Source: Streptomyces sp. AC558_RSS880 (GTDB taxonomy: Bacteria > Actinomycetota > Actinomycetes > Streptomycetales > Streptomycetaceae). Taken from it: 64,000 nt of DNA. The stretch lies in contig NZ_JAGMUJ010000027.1 in NCBI RefSeq assembly GCF_019049255.1, positions 1-64,000 on the forward strand, in the 5' to 3' direction. Under the pieces are notes generated by a model. The model worked only from the letters and a program-made list of their open reading frames with translations, did no database searches and had not been told where the DNA came from. The translations under genes and the position numbers were made by a program. Positions within the stretch are counted from its first letter, which is position 1. The number at the start of each line of letters is the position of its first letter. Shown here one piece after another: positions 1-9,784 of this stretch.

Positions 1-93
1 CGAAGGCGACGCGGAGTGGAGCGCAGCGCAACGCAGCGCCCTTGACGCGGCTCGCGGAAGCACGACACTGACAAAGAAGCGAGTGGCCCCCGG

Positions 94-276
94 TCACTTC
101 GCGACGTGCGCGAGGAAGTCGGCCCAGGCGGTGGGGGAGAGGGCGAGCCGGGGGCCGGCCTTGTCCTTGGAGTCGCGTACGTGGACGGCGCCGGGGCGGT
201 TGGCGACCTCGACGCAGTCGCCGTCGCCGCTGCTGCTGTAGGTCGATTTGAACCAGGTGAGTTCGACGGTGCTCAT
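94..276 (-). CDS. DUF397 domain protein (WhiJ-type small partner)
   Basis: A 60-residue protein of the DUF397 family, recognised by the opening WFKSTYSSS, the central DCVEVA and the later VHVRDSKD block. DUF397 proteins are small Streptomyces proteins encoded beside XRE regulators of the WhiJ type, where they are thought to modulate the regulator; no enzymatic role is known. The start ATG overlaps the stop of the upstream XRE gene by 4 bp, so the two are translationally coupled. A much longer open frame runs through here on the same strand, but only this C-terminal 60-residue part has family character; the rest lies out of frame over the XRE gene. Confidence 0.88.
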   Translation of the reverse strand: MSTVELTWFKSTYSSSGDGDCVEVANRPGAVHVRDSKDKAGPRLALSPTAWADFLAHVAK

Positions 277-1121
277 AGGTCTCCTCGCATCCGCTGCAAC
301 AGGCTCACGGAGTCCGGGAGGGTCAGAGCCTGCGCTCGCATACTGGCATACCGTCTCTGCAGCACGCTGGTTTCTTTCGGGTCGCTGACGAGCAGCCCGC
401 CGCGCTGTCCCTCGTTGTAGGCGAACCAACGGTTCTCGGGCGTCTCCAGCAGTTGCATGGGGCCGGCCAATCCGGCATGCGCCCCACACGTCAGGGGCAT
501 GACCTGGAGCTCGACGTTCCTCAACCCGGCGATTTCCAGCAGGTGGTCGACAAGTTCCCCCGTCGCCTCCCGCCCGACCGTTCGTCGCATCAGCACGTGC
601 TCTTCCACGATGAAGCTGAATGAGGTGTTCGGTCGTTCTCGAAGCAGCCTCTGCCGCTCCGCTCGCGCGGTCCACCGCTCCTCGATCTGAGTGTCGTCGA
701 GTGGCGGTAACTGCTCGTTGAACAGGGCCCGCGCGTACGCCTCCGTCTGCAACAGCCCCGGCACCATCCGGCACTCGTACGTGTACAGCGTGATCGCCAC
801 CTGCTCCAGCCGCGCCCACCGCCGGAACCAGGCCGCCAGTCCCGGCTGCCGCGCCAGGCACCCCGCCGCCCTCCGCAGCGCGCCCGTGTTGCCGAGCGCC
901 TCCTCCGCGCGCTCCACGAACGCGGCGTCCGGCATGCGCCTTCCCAACTCCACGGACGCCACCGTGTGCTTGGAGTACCGCACCAGTTCGCCGAACTGCT
1001 CCCTGCTCAGCCCCGCGTGCTCCCGGAGCCCTTGGACCACCGCCCCGAACGTCCGCAGGCTGTCCGACGACTCGGGCTCGCCGCCCGCACCCGTGCCCGC
1101 CCCCACCGCGCCATCGACCAC
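273..1121 (-). CDS. XRE-family regulator with DUF5753 (WhiJ-like)
   Basis: A 282-residue DNA-binding regulator. A helix-turn-helix of Xre/Cro type sits at about residues 24-80 (GLSREQFGELVRYSKHTVASVE). The remainder, from about residue 100, is the DUF5753 domain with the usual VPGLLQTEAYARAL and later NVELQVMPL motifs. Length is normal for the family. The start is GTG at 1121. It overlaps the downstream DUF397 gene and is divergent from an ATPase gene, giving the three-gene layout known for WhiJ-type developmental switches in Streptomyces. Its target is unknown; the repeats in 1122-1251 are candidate operators. A second copy of the same arrangement lies at 50207-51712. Confidence 0.9.
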   Translation of the reverse strand: MVDGAVGAGTGAGGEPESSDSLRTFGAVVQGLREHAGLSREQFGELVRYSKHTVASVELGRRMPDAAFVERAEEALGNTGALRRAAGCLARQPGLAAWFRRWARLEQVAITLYTYECRMVPGLLQTEAYARALFNEQLPPLDDTQIEERWTARAERQRLLRERPNTSFSFIVEEHVLMRRTVGREATGELVDHLLEIAGLRNVELQVMPLTCGAHAGLAGPMQLLETPENRWFAYNEGQRGGLLVSDPKETSVLQRRYASMRAQALTLPDSVSLLQRMRGDL

Positions 1122-1125
1122 TGTC

Positions 1126-1207
1126 GGTCACCTCCCGCCGCCATGGTCACGTTTGGTCACCGGTATTGTCCATTCCGTCACCGCGTACGCCGCCGCAGCG
1201 TACGCGG
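1126..1207. promoter_or_regulatory. Divergent control region with GGTCAC repeats and a palindrome
   Basis: Between the XRE gene and the ATPase gene GGTCAC occurs at 1126-1131, 1145-1150 and 1155-1160, with a variant CGTCAC at 1176-1181. Steps are 19, 10 and 21 bp, close to whole DNA turns. A perfect 10-bp inverted repeat follows: CCGCGTACGC at 1181-1190 and GCGTACGCGG at 1198-1207. The arrangement is what a regulator binding one DNA face would need; binding by the adjacent XRE protein is inference. Confidence 0.4.
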
Positions 1208-1251
1208 CCGCGACCTGGAGAACTGCTCCCTCGGGACGCCACATTGGGCGC

Positions 1252-1713
1252 ATGACCGCACAACCCGCCCAGCAAGAACCGGTTACCGTACGTGTGTTCA
1301 CCCGGCGCTTCGGCTCCACACCGCGAGGCGCCCGCCTCGCCCGGCACCTCGCCGTGGACCGACTGCACGCCTGGGGCGTCCCGTACGGCTCCGACCTCTC
1401 CGACGCCCTCGCGGTGATCGTCGCCGAGCTCGCCGCCAACGCCGTCACGCACGGCCGTGTGCCCGGCCGGGACTTCGAGTTGCGGCTCACGCATCTCGGC
1501 GCCGGCGTCCGCGTCGAGGTGACCGACACCCACAGCGGGCCGCCGTACCCCGGGGTGCGGTCCGCGCGGTCCCTCGACGAACACGGCAGGGGCCTGGTCC
1601 TCGTCGAGGCGCTCGCCGACCGATGGGAGGTGCTGGACGGAAGGCCGCCCGTCAAGACCGTCCGCGCCGAGGTCGACCTGCCCCGTGGGGGCGCGGGGTT
1701 CAGACCCCGCTGA
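1252..1713 (+). CDS. HATPase_c anti-sigma-type ATP-binding protein
   Basis: A 153-residue protein of the RsbW/SpoIIAB-like GHKL group. The N box lies at residues 59-68 (ELAANAVTHG), the G1 box at about 90-98 (VTDTHSGPP) and the glycine-rich lid at 111-121 (HGRGLVLVEAL). Such small stand-alone ATPases act as anti-sigma kinases or as partners of WhiJ-type regulators; which applies here is unknown. The open frame extends far upstream, but the ATG at 1252 gives the normal family length and starts just before the first beta strand. It is divergent from the XRE/DUF397 pair and completes that set. Confidence 0.85.
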   Translation: MTAQPAQQEPVTVRVFTRRFGSTPRGARLARHLAVDRLHAWGVPYGSDLSDALAVIVAELAANAVTHGRVPGRDFELRLTHLGAGVRVEVTDTHSGPPYPGVRSARSLDEHGRGLVLVEALADRWEVLDGRPPVKTVRAEVDLPRGGAGFRPR

Positions 1714-1764
1714 CAGGGACCTCTCGGCCGGCCCCCGGCTCCGTGCCACCAGGGAGGGGAGCAG

Positions 1765-2976
1765 TCATTCCCCGCCGTCATGACCGCGCAGGTGGAGCGA
1801 GCGCAGGGCCACCTCGAGGGCGAAGCGGTGGTCGGGGTCGGTGAGCCGGTCGCCCAGGTGGGCGTCCAGGTTCCGCAGGCGGTAGCGGACGGTCTGGGCG
1901 TGCACGCCCAGCATCTCGCCGACCTGCTCGGCGGGCGCCCGGGTGGAGACGTGGACCCGGAGCGTCTCGACGAGCCGATGGCGCCGGCCGGCGGGCAGCC
2001 CGTCGAGCGGGGCCAGTTCGCGGGCCGCGAGCTGGTCGACCAGGGCCGGGTCGGACAGCAGCCACAGCGTGACCAGGTGGTCCTCGCAGCGGACCAGCGG
2101 GGCGTCGGGCACCACGCCGTCGTCGACGAACTGGAGCACCCGGCGCGCCCAGCGGACGGAGTCGGCGGCCTGCGCGAGCGGCACGGTCAGGCCCGCCGCG
2201 GCGCGGGTGCCGGACAGGGCCGTGCCGAGCATCGCGAGGCGCTGCGGGGTGAGGTCCCCGGGGACGAGCAGGTGCGGCTGCGGGATGTCGAGGTCGGCGA
2301 GGACGTCACCGTCGAGAACCGCCTGGATGTGGTCCGGCACCGGAGGGCGGAGGGCGATGAGGGTGCAGGTGCGGGGGAGTTCCCAGGCGGCGGCCTCGCA
2401 CAGTTCGGAGACGGTCGTCTGGGGCAGCGGCGACGAGGCCAGGATCAGGTGCAGTAACTGTCTTCGTAGCGCGGACACCTCGGACGCGGCCCGCTCCCGC
2501 ACCTCCGCGTACCCCTCGCGGGTGACCGCCTCCAGCTCCTCGACGTACGCGAAGAGGGCGTCGGCGAAGGCGAGGATGAGGGCGGGGGAGAGGTTGTACT
2601 GCCGTCCCACCGACTTGGCCCGGCGCAGCGCGATGCGGGCGCCGAGCCGGTAGGCACCCTGCAGGGTCTCCAGGTCGCGGCCCTCGTAGGCCTCCACCCG
2701 GCCGAACCTGCGCAGCAGTTCGTCCCGCAGGTCCGGGCTCCTGTCCGGGTCGGCCACCCGGTCCACGAAGGCGACCAGCGCCTGTTCCACGCCCTGGCGG
2801 ATCGCGTCTCCGTCCGGGCCGTTGAGCAGCCGCCCGTACACCGGGTAGGCGCGGGTGACCTCGGCCCGTATCTCGTTCAGCAGTCCCGGCAGTTCCGGCC
2901 GTATGAAGGCCGCGAACTGCCGGGGTAAGGGTTCGAGCGGTTCACCGACCTCCGGGGACCGTGTGGTCGCGGGCAT
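1765..2976 (-). CDS. PucR-type transcriptional regulator
   Basis: A 403-residue regulator. The C-terminus carries the PucR-family helix-turn-helix (HAQTVRYRLRNLDAHLG, about residues 355-375) followed by the typical FALEVALRSLHL end. The N-terminal half is helical and resembles the RsbR-type N-domain seen in actinomycete PucR proteins (FIRPELPGLLNEI near residue 25). No enzyme domain is visible. It lies alone downstream of three secreted-protein genes on the same strand, with 217 bp separating them, so it may have its own promoter. Control of the neighbouring secreted or Mce genes is a reasonable guess only. FasR at 47508-48713 has the same C-terminal HTH architecture. Confidence 0.85.
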   Translation of the reverse strand: MPATTRSPEVGEPLEPLPRQFAAFIRPELPGLLNEIRAEVTRAYPVYGRLLNGPDGDAIRQGVEQALVAFVDRVADPDRSPDLRDELLRRFGRVEAYEGRDLETLQGAYRLGARIALRRAKSVGRQYNLSPALILAFADALFAYVEELEAVTREGYAEVRERAASEVSALRRQLLHLILASSPLPQTTVSELCEAAAWELPRTCTLIALRPPVPDHIQAVLDGDVLADLDIPQPHLLVPGDLTPQRLAMLGTALSGTRAAAGLTVPLAQAADSVRWARRVLQFVDDGVVPDAPLVRCEDHLVTLWLLSDPALVDQLAARELAPLDGLPAGRRHRLVETLRVHVSTRAPAEQVGEMLGVHAQTVRYRLRNLDAHLGDRLTDPDHRFALEVALRSLHLRGHDGGE

Positions 2977-3153
2977 CAGCCACCCCTTGCTCTCCGACGT
3001 GTCCGGCGGGGTGGCCGGGCGGGCGGCGTCCGGCCGGGTGGCGGACGGCGCCCGGACCGGTCCACCAGGTCATGCCGGTCCGAGAAGCTGAAAGTAAATC
3101 AACTTCCTTTTCATGTACACCATTTGGGCAGAACTGCTTCACTGTTGCGCGGG

Positions 3154-3173
3154 CCGGCCGCCGTGACGGCCGG
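3154..3173 (-). terminator. GC hairpin after secreted-protein gene
   Basis: Perfect 7-bp inverted repeat CCGGCCG (3154-3160) and CGGCCGG (3167-3173) with a 6-nt loop, 20 bp beyond the stop of the 3194-4135 gene. No U tract follows, which is usual in this GC range. The rest of the 2977-3193 gap shows only an AT-richer patch near 3090-3130, where the PucR-type gene's promoter would be expected. Confidence 0.4.
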
Positions 3174-3193
3174 GAACCGTCGCCGCGTGACCG

Positions 3194-4135
3194 TCACCTG
3201 ACGGCGGAGTGCCAGTTCTCCGCGAGCACCCGGCCGGCCTCGGGGGCGGCGGTGCCGGGCGCGTTGAGGCCGGTGAGGTGGGTCTGCGTGTCGTTGAGGG
3301 TGAGGCTGTTGTTCCCGGAGGCGGAGGGCAGCCCGGTCTTCGCGTTGACCGCGGCGTTGATCAGGCCGACGTTCAGGCCGCAGCCGGTGGCTCCGGGGAC
3401 CGCGAAGGTGCTGTCGTTCTGGGTGGCGCCGGTGAGGTCGATCCGGCTCATCTCGCCGGCCTCGTCGGGGGTGCCGTCGCCCTGGAAGAAGCTCATCCCG
3501 AACTCCGGGTAATTGCGGTTCTCCGGGCGCAGGAGGATGGGGTTGGCGGCCGTTCCGATGTAGCACTTGCTGCCCAGCAGCGGGTTCTCCAGGTGGATGC
3601 GGACCGGCAGGGCGACGATGGGCATGTCCGTGAGGACGCCCGCGGTCTGGTCGAAGGCGTAGGGGGCGCCGACGGACTCCATGGTGGCGGTGATCTTGTT
3701 GAGGCTGGAGTTCTCGAGCGTCTCGCAGATGCCCGTGATCACCGGGATGTTGCTCGGACACATCAGGCCGAGCAGGCCGCCGGGCACGGTGGCGGAGTCG
3801 GCGACGAGCGCGCCGGAGGGCGGGGCGACGACGCTGCTGGTGCCGTCCGCGTTCTGGACGACGCCGATCTGGAGGTTGGTCTTCCCCGTGACCACGGTGG
3901 TCTTGCCCAGCTTGATGGAGCCGCTGGCGGAGGTGGAGACCACGCACTGCGGGGTCTTGTCGAAGCCGTCGGCGGCCAGCATCGCCGGGGCGTCCACGGG
4001 GCAGCGGGTGAAGGGCGCCCACGCGCCGTTCAGCGTGGGCTCGGCGGCGGTCGCGGTGCCCAGGGACGCGAAGGCGCCGAGCGCGGTCAGGGCGGAGACG
4101 GTGGCGATCCTGGCACGGGTGGTGAGCAGAGGCAT
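3194..4135 (-). CDS. Secreted protein of unknown function
   Basis: A 313-residue exported protein. A Sec signal peptide occupies about residues 1-30 (TVSALTALGAFASLG core, cleavage near ATAA-EP). The mature part is rich in Thr, Asn, Gly and short beta-prone segments and contains about seven cysteines, consistent with a disulfide-stabilised beta-structured extracellular protein. I recognise no catalytic motif. GGAAGG lies upstream of the ATG at a suitable distance. It is the last of three adjacent secreted-protein genes (5845-6480, 4176-5738, then this), all reading away from the Mce operon. Its role is unknown; lipid or steroid binding next to the Mce system is speculation. Confidence 0.8.
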   Translation of the reverse strand: MPLLTTRARIATVSALTALGAFASLGTATAAEPTLNGAWAPFTRCPVDAPAMLAADGFDKTPQCVVSTSASGSIKLGKTTVVTGKTNLQIGVVQNADGTSSVVAPPSGALVADSATVPGGLLGLMCPSNIPVITGICETLENSSLNKITATMESVGAPYAFDQTAGVLTDMPIVALPVRIHLENPLLGSKCYIGTAANPILLRPENRNYPEFGMSFFQGDGTPDEAGEMSRIDLTGATQNDSTFAVPGATGCGLNVGLINAAVNAKTGLPSASGNNSLTLNDTQTHLTGLNAPGTAAPEAGRVLAENWHSAVR

Positions 4136-4175
4136 GGGTGGTGGCCTTCCGTGGAGGAGGGAGGGGAGGCGCGGC

Positions 4176-5738
4176 TCAGCGCTCGGGAACGGGGATCTTG
4201 AGGGGCTGGAGGTCCTCGGTGCACTCGGCGGGGTTGAAGACCTGCACCGCGCACGTCTGGCCCTGGATCTGCTTGATGTGGTTGCCCGGGCCGGAGACGG
4301 AGGCGGTGAGGAGGCGGTCGAGGTCCTCGCCGCCGGTCCCGCAGCCGGTGAAGGCGGGGACGGTCGCCTCTCCGGTCAGGGCACCGCCGGAACTGAGCAG
4401 GTAGCCGACGGGCATGGCGGGGGGCTGGTGCGTACTGCTCCCGGACAGCACCAGGTGGTCGCCCGGGTACTTCGAGGGCTCCGGTTCGGGGGAGCGCAGG
4501 GGACCTTCCGTCCTGCAGCCGGCCCCGACGTCCAGCGGGGTTCCGTTGACCTCGAGGGCGGTCACCCGGAGCACCAGGGGGATCCGTACGCGGGTTTCGA
4601 AGGAGGTCTGTCCGGTCGCGAACACGGTCTCGCCGGCGCCGTCCAGGGTGAGGGGGCCGGTCTGCTCCAGCACCATCGTGGCCTTCGTGGGAACGAATCC
4701 GAAGGTCAGGAAGGTGGCCTGGAACGGCGGGGTCTGCTCGCGCCCCTCGTACCAGAGCCTGCCCACCGAGTGCTGTGCCAGGTAGGCGCCGGAGAAGTCC
4801 GGGAAGAACTCGACGATGTCCGTGGGGCCCTGTTCGACGAGGACGCAGGACAGGGGGATGAGCGAGGCCCCCCGCAGCTTGCTCACGTTCGAGTAGCCGG
4901 TGATGTAGGCGTTCAGCGACGCCGAGGTGGACGGGTTCGCGTCGTCGTAGCGGCAGGGCGGCGCGTCGCGGTCCGCGGTTTTGGCGGACGGGTCCTCCGC
5001 CACCTTCGGCGCGCGGTTCCCCTGCTCGTCCTCCGGCGTCCCGGGGGACGGGTCAGGCGTTCCGGGGGAGGAACCGGGCGCGGACGGCGAACCGCTCGGC
5101 CCGGGCGTGTCCGTGCCGACCGGCACGGTGACCAGCGGTCCGTTCCCCGGCGCGTCCCCGGCAGGGGAGCAGTCGAGGGTCAGCGCGCCGGGGTCGGCGG
5201 CGGACCCGTCCGCCGTGCCGAGCTCCAGGTCGACGGCGAGGTTCCCGGCGGTGAACGTCAGGTCGCCGTCGCCCTGCCCGGTCACCGAGGGGACGTCGCC
5301 CGTCGTGGTCAGCGTCAGCGGTCCGGAACCGGGAACGGGGACCGGCTCCGCGGTGCCGCGCCAGGTCGCCTCGGCGGCGGCCTCGTCCTGGGTGACGCCG
5401 ACGGTGAGGCGGGTGGCGGCCCGCGCGGTGGCGGCCTCGAGCGCGGTGAGGTCCGCGACCGCCTCCGCCGGGAGTTCCACCGTGGTGGTGACGTCGGTGG
5501 GCGAGAACGCCTCGCCCGGCTCCGCCCGGTCCGGGAACACCGCCGAGACCCGGACCGTCACGGGCTGTCGTCCGGACGGCAGCGCGCAGACGTAGGGGAG
5601 TGCGGTGTCCACCTCCTGGGTGCCCGCGGCGGACGCCGCGGCCGGGACCGTGGCGGCGAGCACGACGAACGCGCCGATCGCCGCGCTCCTGGCACGGACA
5701 CGGGGCGGCCGCGACGTGGCGGCACGATGGCCTCTCAT
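4176..5738 (-). CDS. Secreted DUF6801-like protein
   Basis: A 520-residue exported protein. An Arg-rich start is followed by a hydrophobic segment (about residues 20-42, AAIGAFVVLAATVPAAASA). The first domain begins with LPYVCALPSGRQPV, which resembles the DUF6801 family (about residues 45-200). A Pro/Ser/Gly/Asp-rich linker (about 205-260) leads to a second beta-rich domain with paired cysteines. ATG at 5738 was chosen over upstream in-frame codons because GGAG precedes it and the signal peptide begins there. Its stop lies 40 bp before the next secreted-protein gene, so the two are probably cotranscribed. No biochemical function is known to me. Confidence 0.75.
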   Translation of the reverse strand: MRGHRAATSRPPRVRARSAAIGAFVVLAATVPAAASAAGTQEVDTALPYVCALPSGRQPVTVRVSAVFPDRAEPGEAFSPTDVTTTVELPAEAVADLTALEAATARAATRLTVGVTQDEAAAEATWRGTAEPVPVPGSGPLTLTTTGDVPSVTGQGDGDLTFTAGNLAVDLELGTADGSAADPGALTLDCSPAGDAPGNGPLVTVPVGTDTPGPSGSPSAPGSSPGTPDPSPGTPEDEQGNRAPKVAEDPSAKTADRDAPPCRYDDANPSTSASLNAYITGYSNVSKLRGASLIPLSCVLVEQGPTDIVEFFPDFSGAYLAQHSVGRLWYEGREQTPPFQATFLTFGFVPTKATMVLEQTGPLTLDGAGETVFATGQTSFETRVRIPLVLRVTALEVNGTPLDVGAGCRTEGPLRSPEPEPSKYPGDHLVLSGSSTHQPPAMPVGYLLSSGGALTGEATVPAFTGCGTGGEDLDRLLTASVSGPGNHIKQIQGQTCAVQVFNPAECTEDLQPLKIPVPER

Positions 5739-5793
5739 ACAGCTCCACCAGGGTTCGTTCGAAAGCGGGTTCCGGGGGGTTCGGCAGGGCAGT

Positions 5794-5833
5794 CCGCGTC
5801 CGCCCGGCCGGGAACGCCGGCGGGCGGACGCGG
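5794..5833 (-). terminator. Strong hairpin between secreted-protein genes
   Basis: Perfect 13-bp inverted repeat at 5794-5806 and 5821-5833 with a 14-nt loop that can itself pair partly. It lies 11 bp past the stop of the 5845-6480 gene and upstream of the 4176-5738 gene, so it may terminate or attenuate between them. Confidence 0.6.
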
Positions 5834-5844
5834 GGGGTGGCGCC

Positions 5845-7198
<1,354 letters not shown>

Positions 7199-8209
7199 AT
7201 GGGAATCGAAGTCGTGGTCGAGGGCCTGACCAAGTCCTTCGGCAAGCAGAGCATCTGGCGGGACGTGACACTCACCCTTCCTGCCGGAGAGGTGAGCGTG
7301 ATGCTGGGTCCGTCCGGCACCGGGAAGACCGTTTTCCTGAAGTCGCTCATAGGGTTGCTCAAACCCGAGAAGGGCCGTGTTCTCATCAACGGGGTGGACA
7401 TGGTGAACAGTCCCGAAAGGGATATATACGAAACCCGGAAATTGTTCGGGCTCATGTTCCAGGACGGAGCCCTCTTCGGGTCCATGTCCCTCTTCGACAA
7501 CATCGCCTTCCCGCTGCGCGAGCACACCCGCAAGAAGGAGTCCGAGATCCGCCGCATCGTCATGGAGCGGATCGAGGTCGTCGGGCTGCTGGGCGCGGAG
7601 GGCAAGCTCCCGGGGGAGATCAGCGGCGGTATGCGCAAGCGGGCCGGCCTGGCCCGCGCGCTCGTGCTGGACCCGCAGATCATCCTCTGCGACGAACCGG
7701 ACTCCGGGCTCGACCCGGTCCGCACCGCCTACCTCTCCCAGCTGCTGATCGACCTGAACGCGCAGATCGACGCGACGATGCTGATCGTCACCCACAACCT
7801 CGACATCGCCGCGACCGTACCCGACAACATGGGAATGCTCTTCCGGCGCGAGCTCGTCACCTTCGGCCCGCGCGAGGTGCTGCTCACCAGCGAGGAGCCG
7901 GTCGTGGCCCAGTTCCTCGACGGCCGGCGCGAGGGCCCCATCGGGATGTCCGAGGAGAAGGACGCGGCCACCCTCGCCGCCGAGGCGGACGCCGCGGACG
8001 CCGCCGCGGCCCGGCCCCGGACCATCGTCCCGCAGCTCGAGCCGTCCCCCGGCCTCCCGCCGCGCCGGGCCGTCGCCCGGCGGCGCGACCGTGTCATGGG
8101 CATGATCGACCAGTTGCCGCCCGCCGCGCGCTCCGCCATCCGCAGGACCTACGCGGAGAGCGCCGGGGCGCCCACCCTGCCGATACCCGCCGCCGGGAGC
8201 GGCACATGA
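7199..8209 (+). CDS. Mce ABC transporter ATPase (MceG/MlaF-like)
   Basis: A 336-residue cytoplasmic ATPase that powers Mce lipid import. Walker A is at residues 37-44 (GPSGTGKT), the signature at 141-146 (ISGGMR), Walker B with catalytic Glu166 at 161-172 (CDEPDSGLD) and the H-loop His at 199. EPDSGLDP is typical of MlaF/MceG ATPases. The last 100 residues are an Ala/Pro/Arg-rich extension, as in mycobacterial MceG, which has a C-terminal extension too. It opens the operon and overlaps the first permease gene by 4 bp. In mycobacteria MceG is encoded away from the mce operons, so the linkage here is useful evidence for a dedicated ATPase. Confidence 0.92.
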   Translation: MGIEVVVEGLTKSFGKQSIWRDVTLTLPAGEVSVMLGPSGTGKTVFLKSLIGLLKPEKGRVLINGVDMVNSPERDIYETRKLFGLMFQDGALFGSMSLFDNIAFPLREHTRKKESEIRRIVMERIEVVGLLGAEGKLPGEISGGMRKRAGLARALVLDPQIILCDEPDSGLDPVRTAYLSQLLIDLNAQIDATMLIVTHNLDIAATVPDNMGMLFRRELVTFGPREVLLTSEEPVVAQFLDGRREGPIGMSEEKDAATLAAEADAADAAAARPRTIVPQLEPSPGLPPRRAVARRRDRVMGMIDQLPPAARSAIRRTYAESAGAPTLPIPAAGSGT

Positions 8210-8970
8210 TCACCGGCGCCCTGCGGCAGACCGGCCGGCTCTTCGCGCTCGCCGCCGAAGTGGGCCGCGCCGTCTTCCGAAGACCCTTCCAGTTCCGCGA
8301 GTTCGTCGAGCAGTTCTGGTTCATCGCGAGCGTCACCATCCTGCCCGCCGCCCTCGTCTCGATCCCCTTCGGCGCCGTCATCGCGCTCCAGGTCGGCTCC
8401 CTGACCCAGCAGCTGGGCGCCCAGTCGTTCACCGGAGGCGCCAGCGTCCTCGCCGTCGTCCAGCAGGCGAGCCCGCTCATCGTGGCCCTGCTGATCGCCG
8501 GCGCCGGCGGCTCCGCCATCTGCGCCGACCTCGGCTCCCGCAAGATCCGCGAGGAACTCGACGCCATGGAGGTCATGGGCGTCTCACCCGTGCAACGCCT
8601 CGTCGTGCCCCGGGTCCTGGCCACCATGGGCGTGGCGGTCCTGCTCAACGGACTGGTCTCCGTCGTCGGCACCCTCGGCGGCTACTTCTTCAACGTCATC
8701 CTGCAGGACGGCACCCCCGGCGCCTACCTGTCCAGCTTCTCCGCCCTCGCCCAGCCGGCCGACCTGTACATCAGCGAACTCAAGGCGCTGGTCTTCGGGT
8801 TCATCGCGGGCATCGTCGCCGCCCACCGGGGACTCAACCCGCGCGGCGGCCCCAAGGGCGTCGGCGACGCCGTCAACCAGTCCGTCGTCATCACCTTCCT
8901 CCTGCTCTTCTTCGTGAACATGGTGATGACGGGCGTCTACCTCCAGATCGTCCCGCCGAAGGGAGGCTGA
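8206..8970 (+). CDS. Mce permease YrbEA (MlaE family)
   Basis: A 254-residue inner-membrane permease of the MlaE/YrbE family with about five to six membrane segments. Family motifs visible include GGSAICADLGSRKIREELDAMEVMG (given here only as key residues G-S-A-I-C-A-D and E-E-L-D-A-M-E-V-M-G near residues 104-126), the coupling region that contacts the ATPase. It pairs with the next gene's product to form the membrane channel on which the Mce ring sits. Start ATG overlaps the ATPase stop (ATGA). Confidence 0.92.
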   Translation: MITGALRQTGRLFALAAEVGRAVFRRPFQFREFVEQFWFIASVTILPAALVSIPFGAVIALQVGSLTQQLGAQSFTGGASVLAVVQQASPLIVALLIAGAGGSAICADLGSRKIREELDAMEVMGVSPVQRLVVPRVLATMGVAVLLNGLVSVVGTLGGYFFNVILQDGTPGAYLSSFSALAQPADLYISELKALVFGFIAGIVAAHRGLNPRGGPKGVGDAVNQSVVITFLLLFFVNMVMTGVYLQIVPPKGG

Positions 8971-8976
8971 GGCCCG

Positions 8977-9783
8977 ATGGCCTCCCCGCTCGCCCTGCTC
9001 GACCGCTCCGGCGACCACCTGCTCTTCTACGCCCGGGCGCTGCTGTGGATCCCGCGGACCCTGCGCCGCTACCTCAAGGAGGTGCAGCGCCTCCTCGCCG
9101 AGGTCGCCTTCGGCTCCGGCGGCCTCGGCGTCATCGGCGGCACCATCGGCGTGATGATCGCGATGACGCTCTTCACCGGAACCGTCGTCGGACTCCAGGG
9201 CTACGCGGCCCTCGACCAGATCGGCACGGCCGCGTTCACCGGATTCGTCTCCGCCTACTTCAACACCCGCGAGATCGCCCCCCTCGTCGCCGGACTCGCC
9301 CTCTCGGCGACCGTCGGCGCCGGCTTCACCGCCCAGCTCGGCGCCATGCGCATCAACGAGGAGGTCGACGCCCTCGAGGGGATGGGCATCCGCTCCATGC
9401 CCTACCTGGTCACCACGCGCATCATCGCCGGGGTCGTCGCCATCGTCCCGCTCTACGCGATCGGGCTGCTCTCCTCCTACCTGGCGTCCCGCTACGTGAC
9501 CGTCCTGTTCAACGGCCAGTCCCGGGGCACGTACGACCACTACTTCAACCTCTTCCTCTCCCCGACGGACGTTCTGCTCTCGGTGCTGAAGGTGCTGGTC
9601 TTCAGCGTGATGGTGATCCTCGCCCACTGCTACTACGGCTACCGCGCCACGGGCGGCCCCGCCGGCGTCGGCGTCGCCGTCGGCCGGTCGGTGCGCAACG
9701 CCATCGTGCTGATCAGCGTCACCGACTTCTTCCTGTCGCTCGCCCTGTGGGGCGCGACCACGACCGTGAAGGTGGCGGGGTGA
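8977..9783 (+). CDS. Mce permease YrbEB (MlaE family)
   Basis: A 268-residue second MlaE-type permease. It has the hydrophobic segment pattern of the family and the conserved block AQLGAMRINEEVDALEGMG near residue 125, matching the E-E-x-D-A-x-E-x-M-G core of its partner. Six bases separate it from the first permease gene and one base from MceA. The heterodimer of YrbEA and YrbEB with two ATPase subunits is the expected transporter core. Confidence 0.92.
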   Translation: MASPLALLDRSGDHLLFYARALLWIPRTLRRYLKEVQRLLAEVAFGSGGLGVIGGTIGVMIAMTLFTGTVVGLQGYAALDQIGTAAFTGFVSAYFNTREIAPLVAGLALSATVGAGFTAQLGAMRINEEVDALEGMGIRSMPYLVTTRIIAGVVAIVPLYAIGLLSSYLASRYVTVLFNGQSRGTYDHYFNLFLSPTDVLLSVLKVLVFSVMVILAHCYYGYRATGGPAGVGVAVGRSVRNAIVLISVTDFFLSLALWGATTTVKVAG

Positions 9784-9784
9784 G

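Noticed and set aside
94..1131. A single 345-codon frame for the first DUF397 gene.
   Set aside because: Only the last 60 codons resemble DUF397; the rest is out of frame over the XRE gene.
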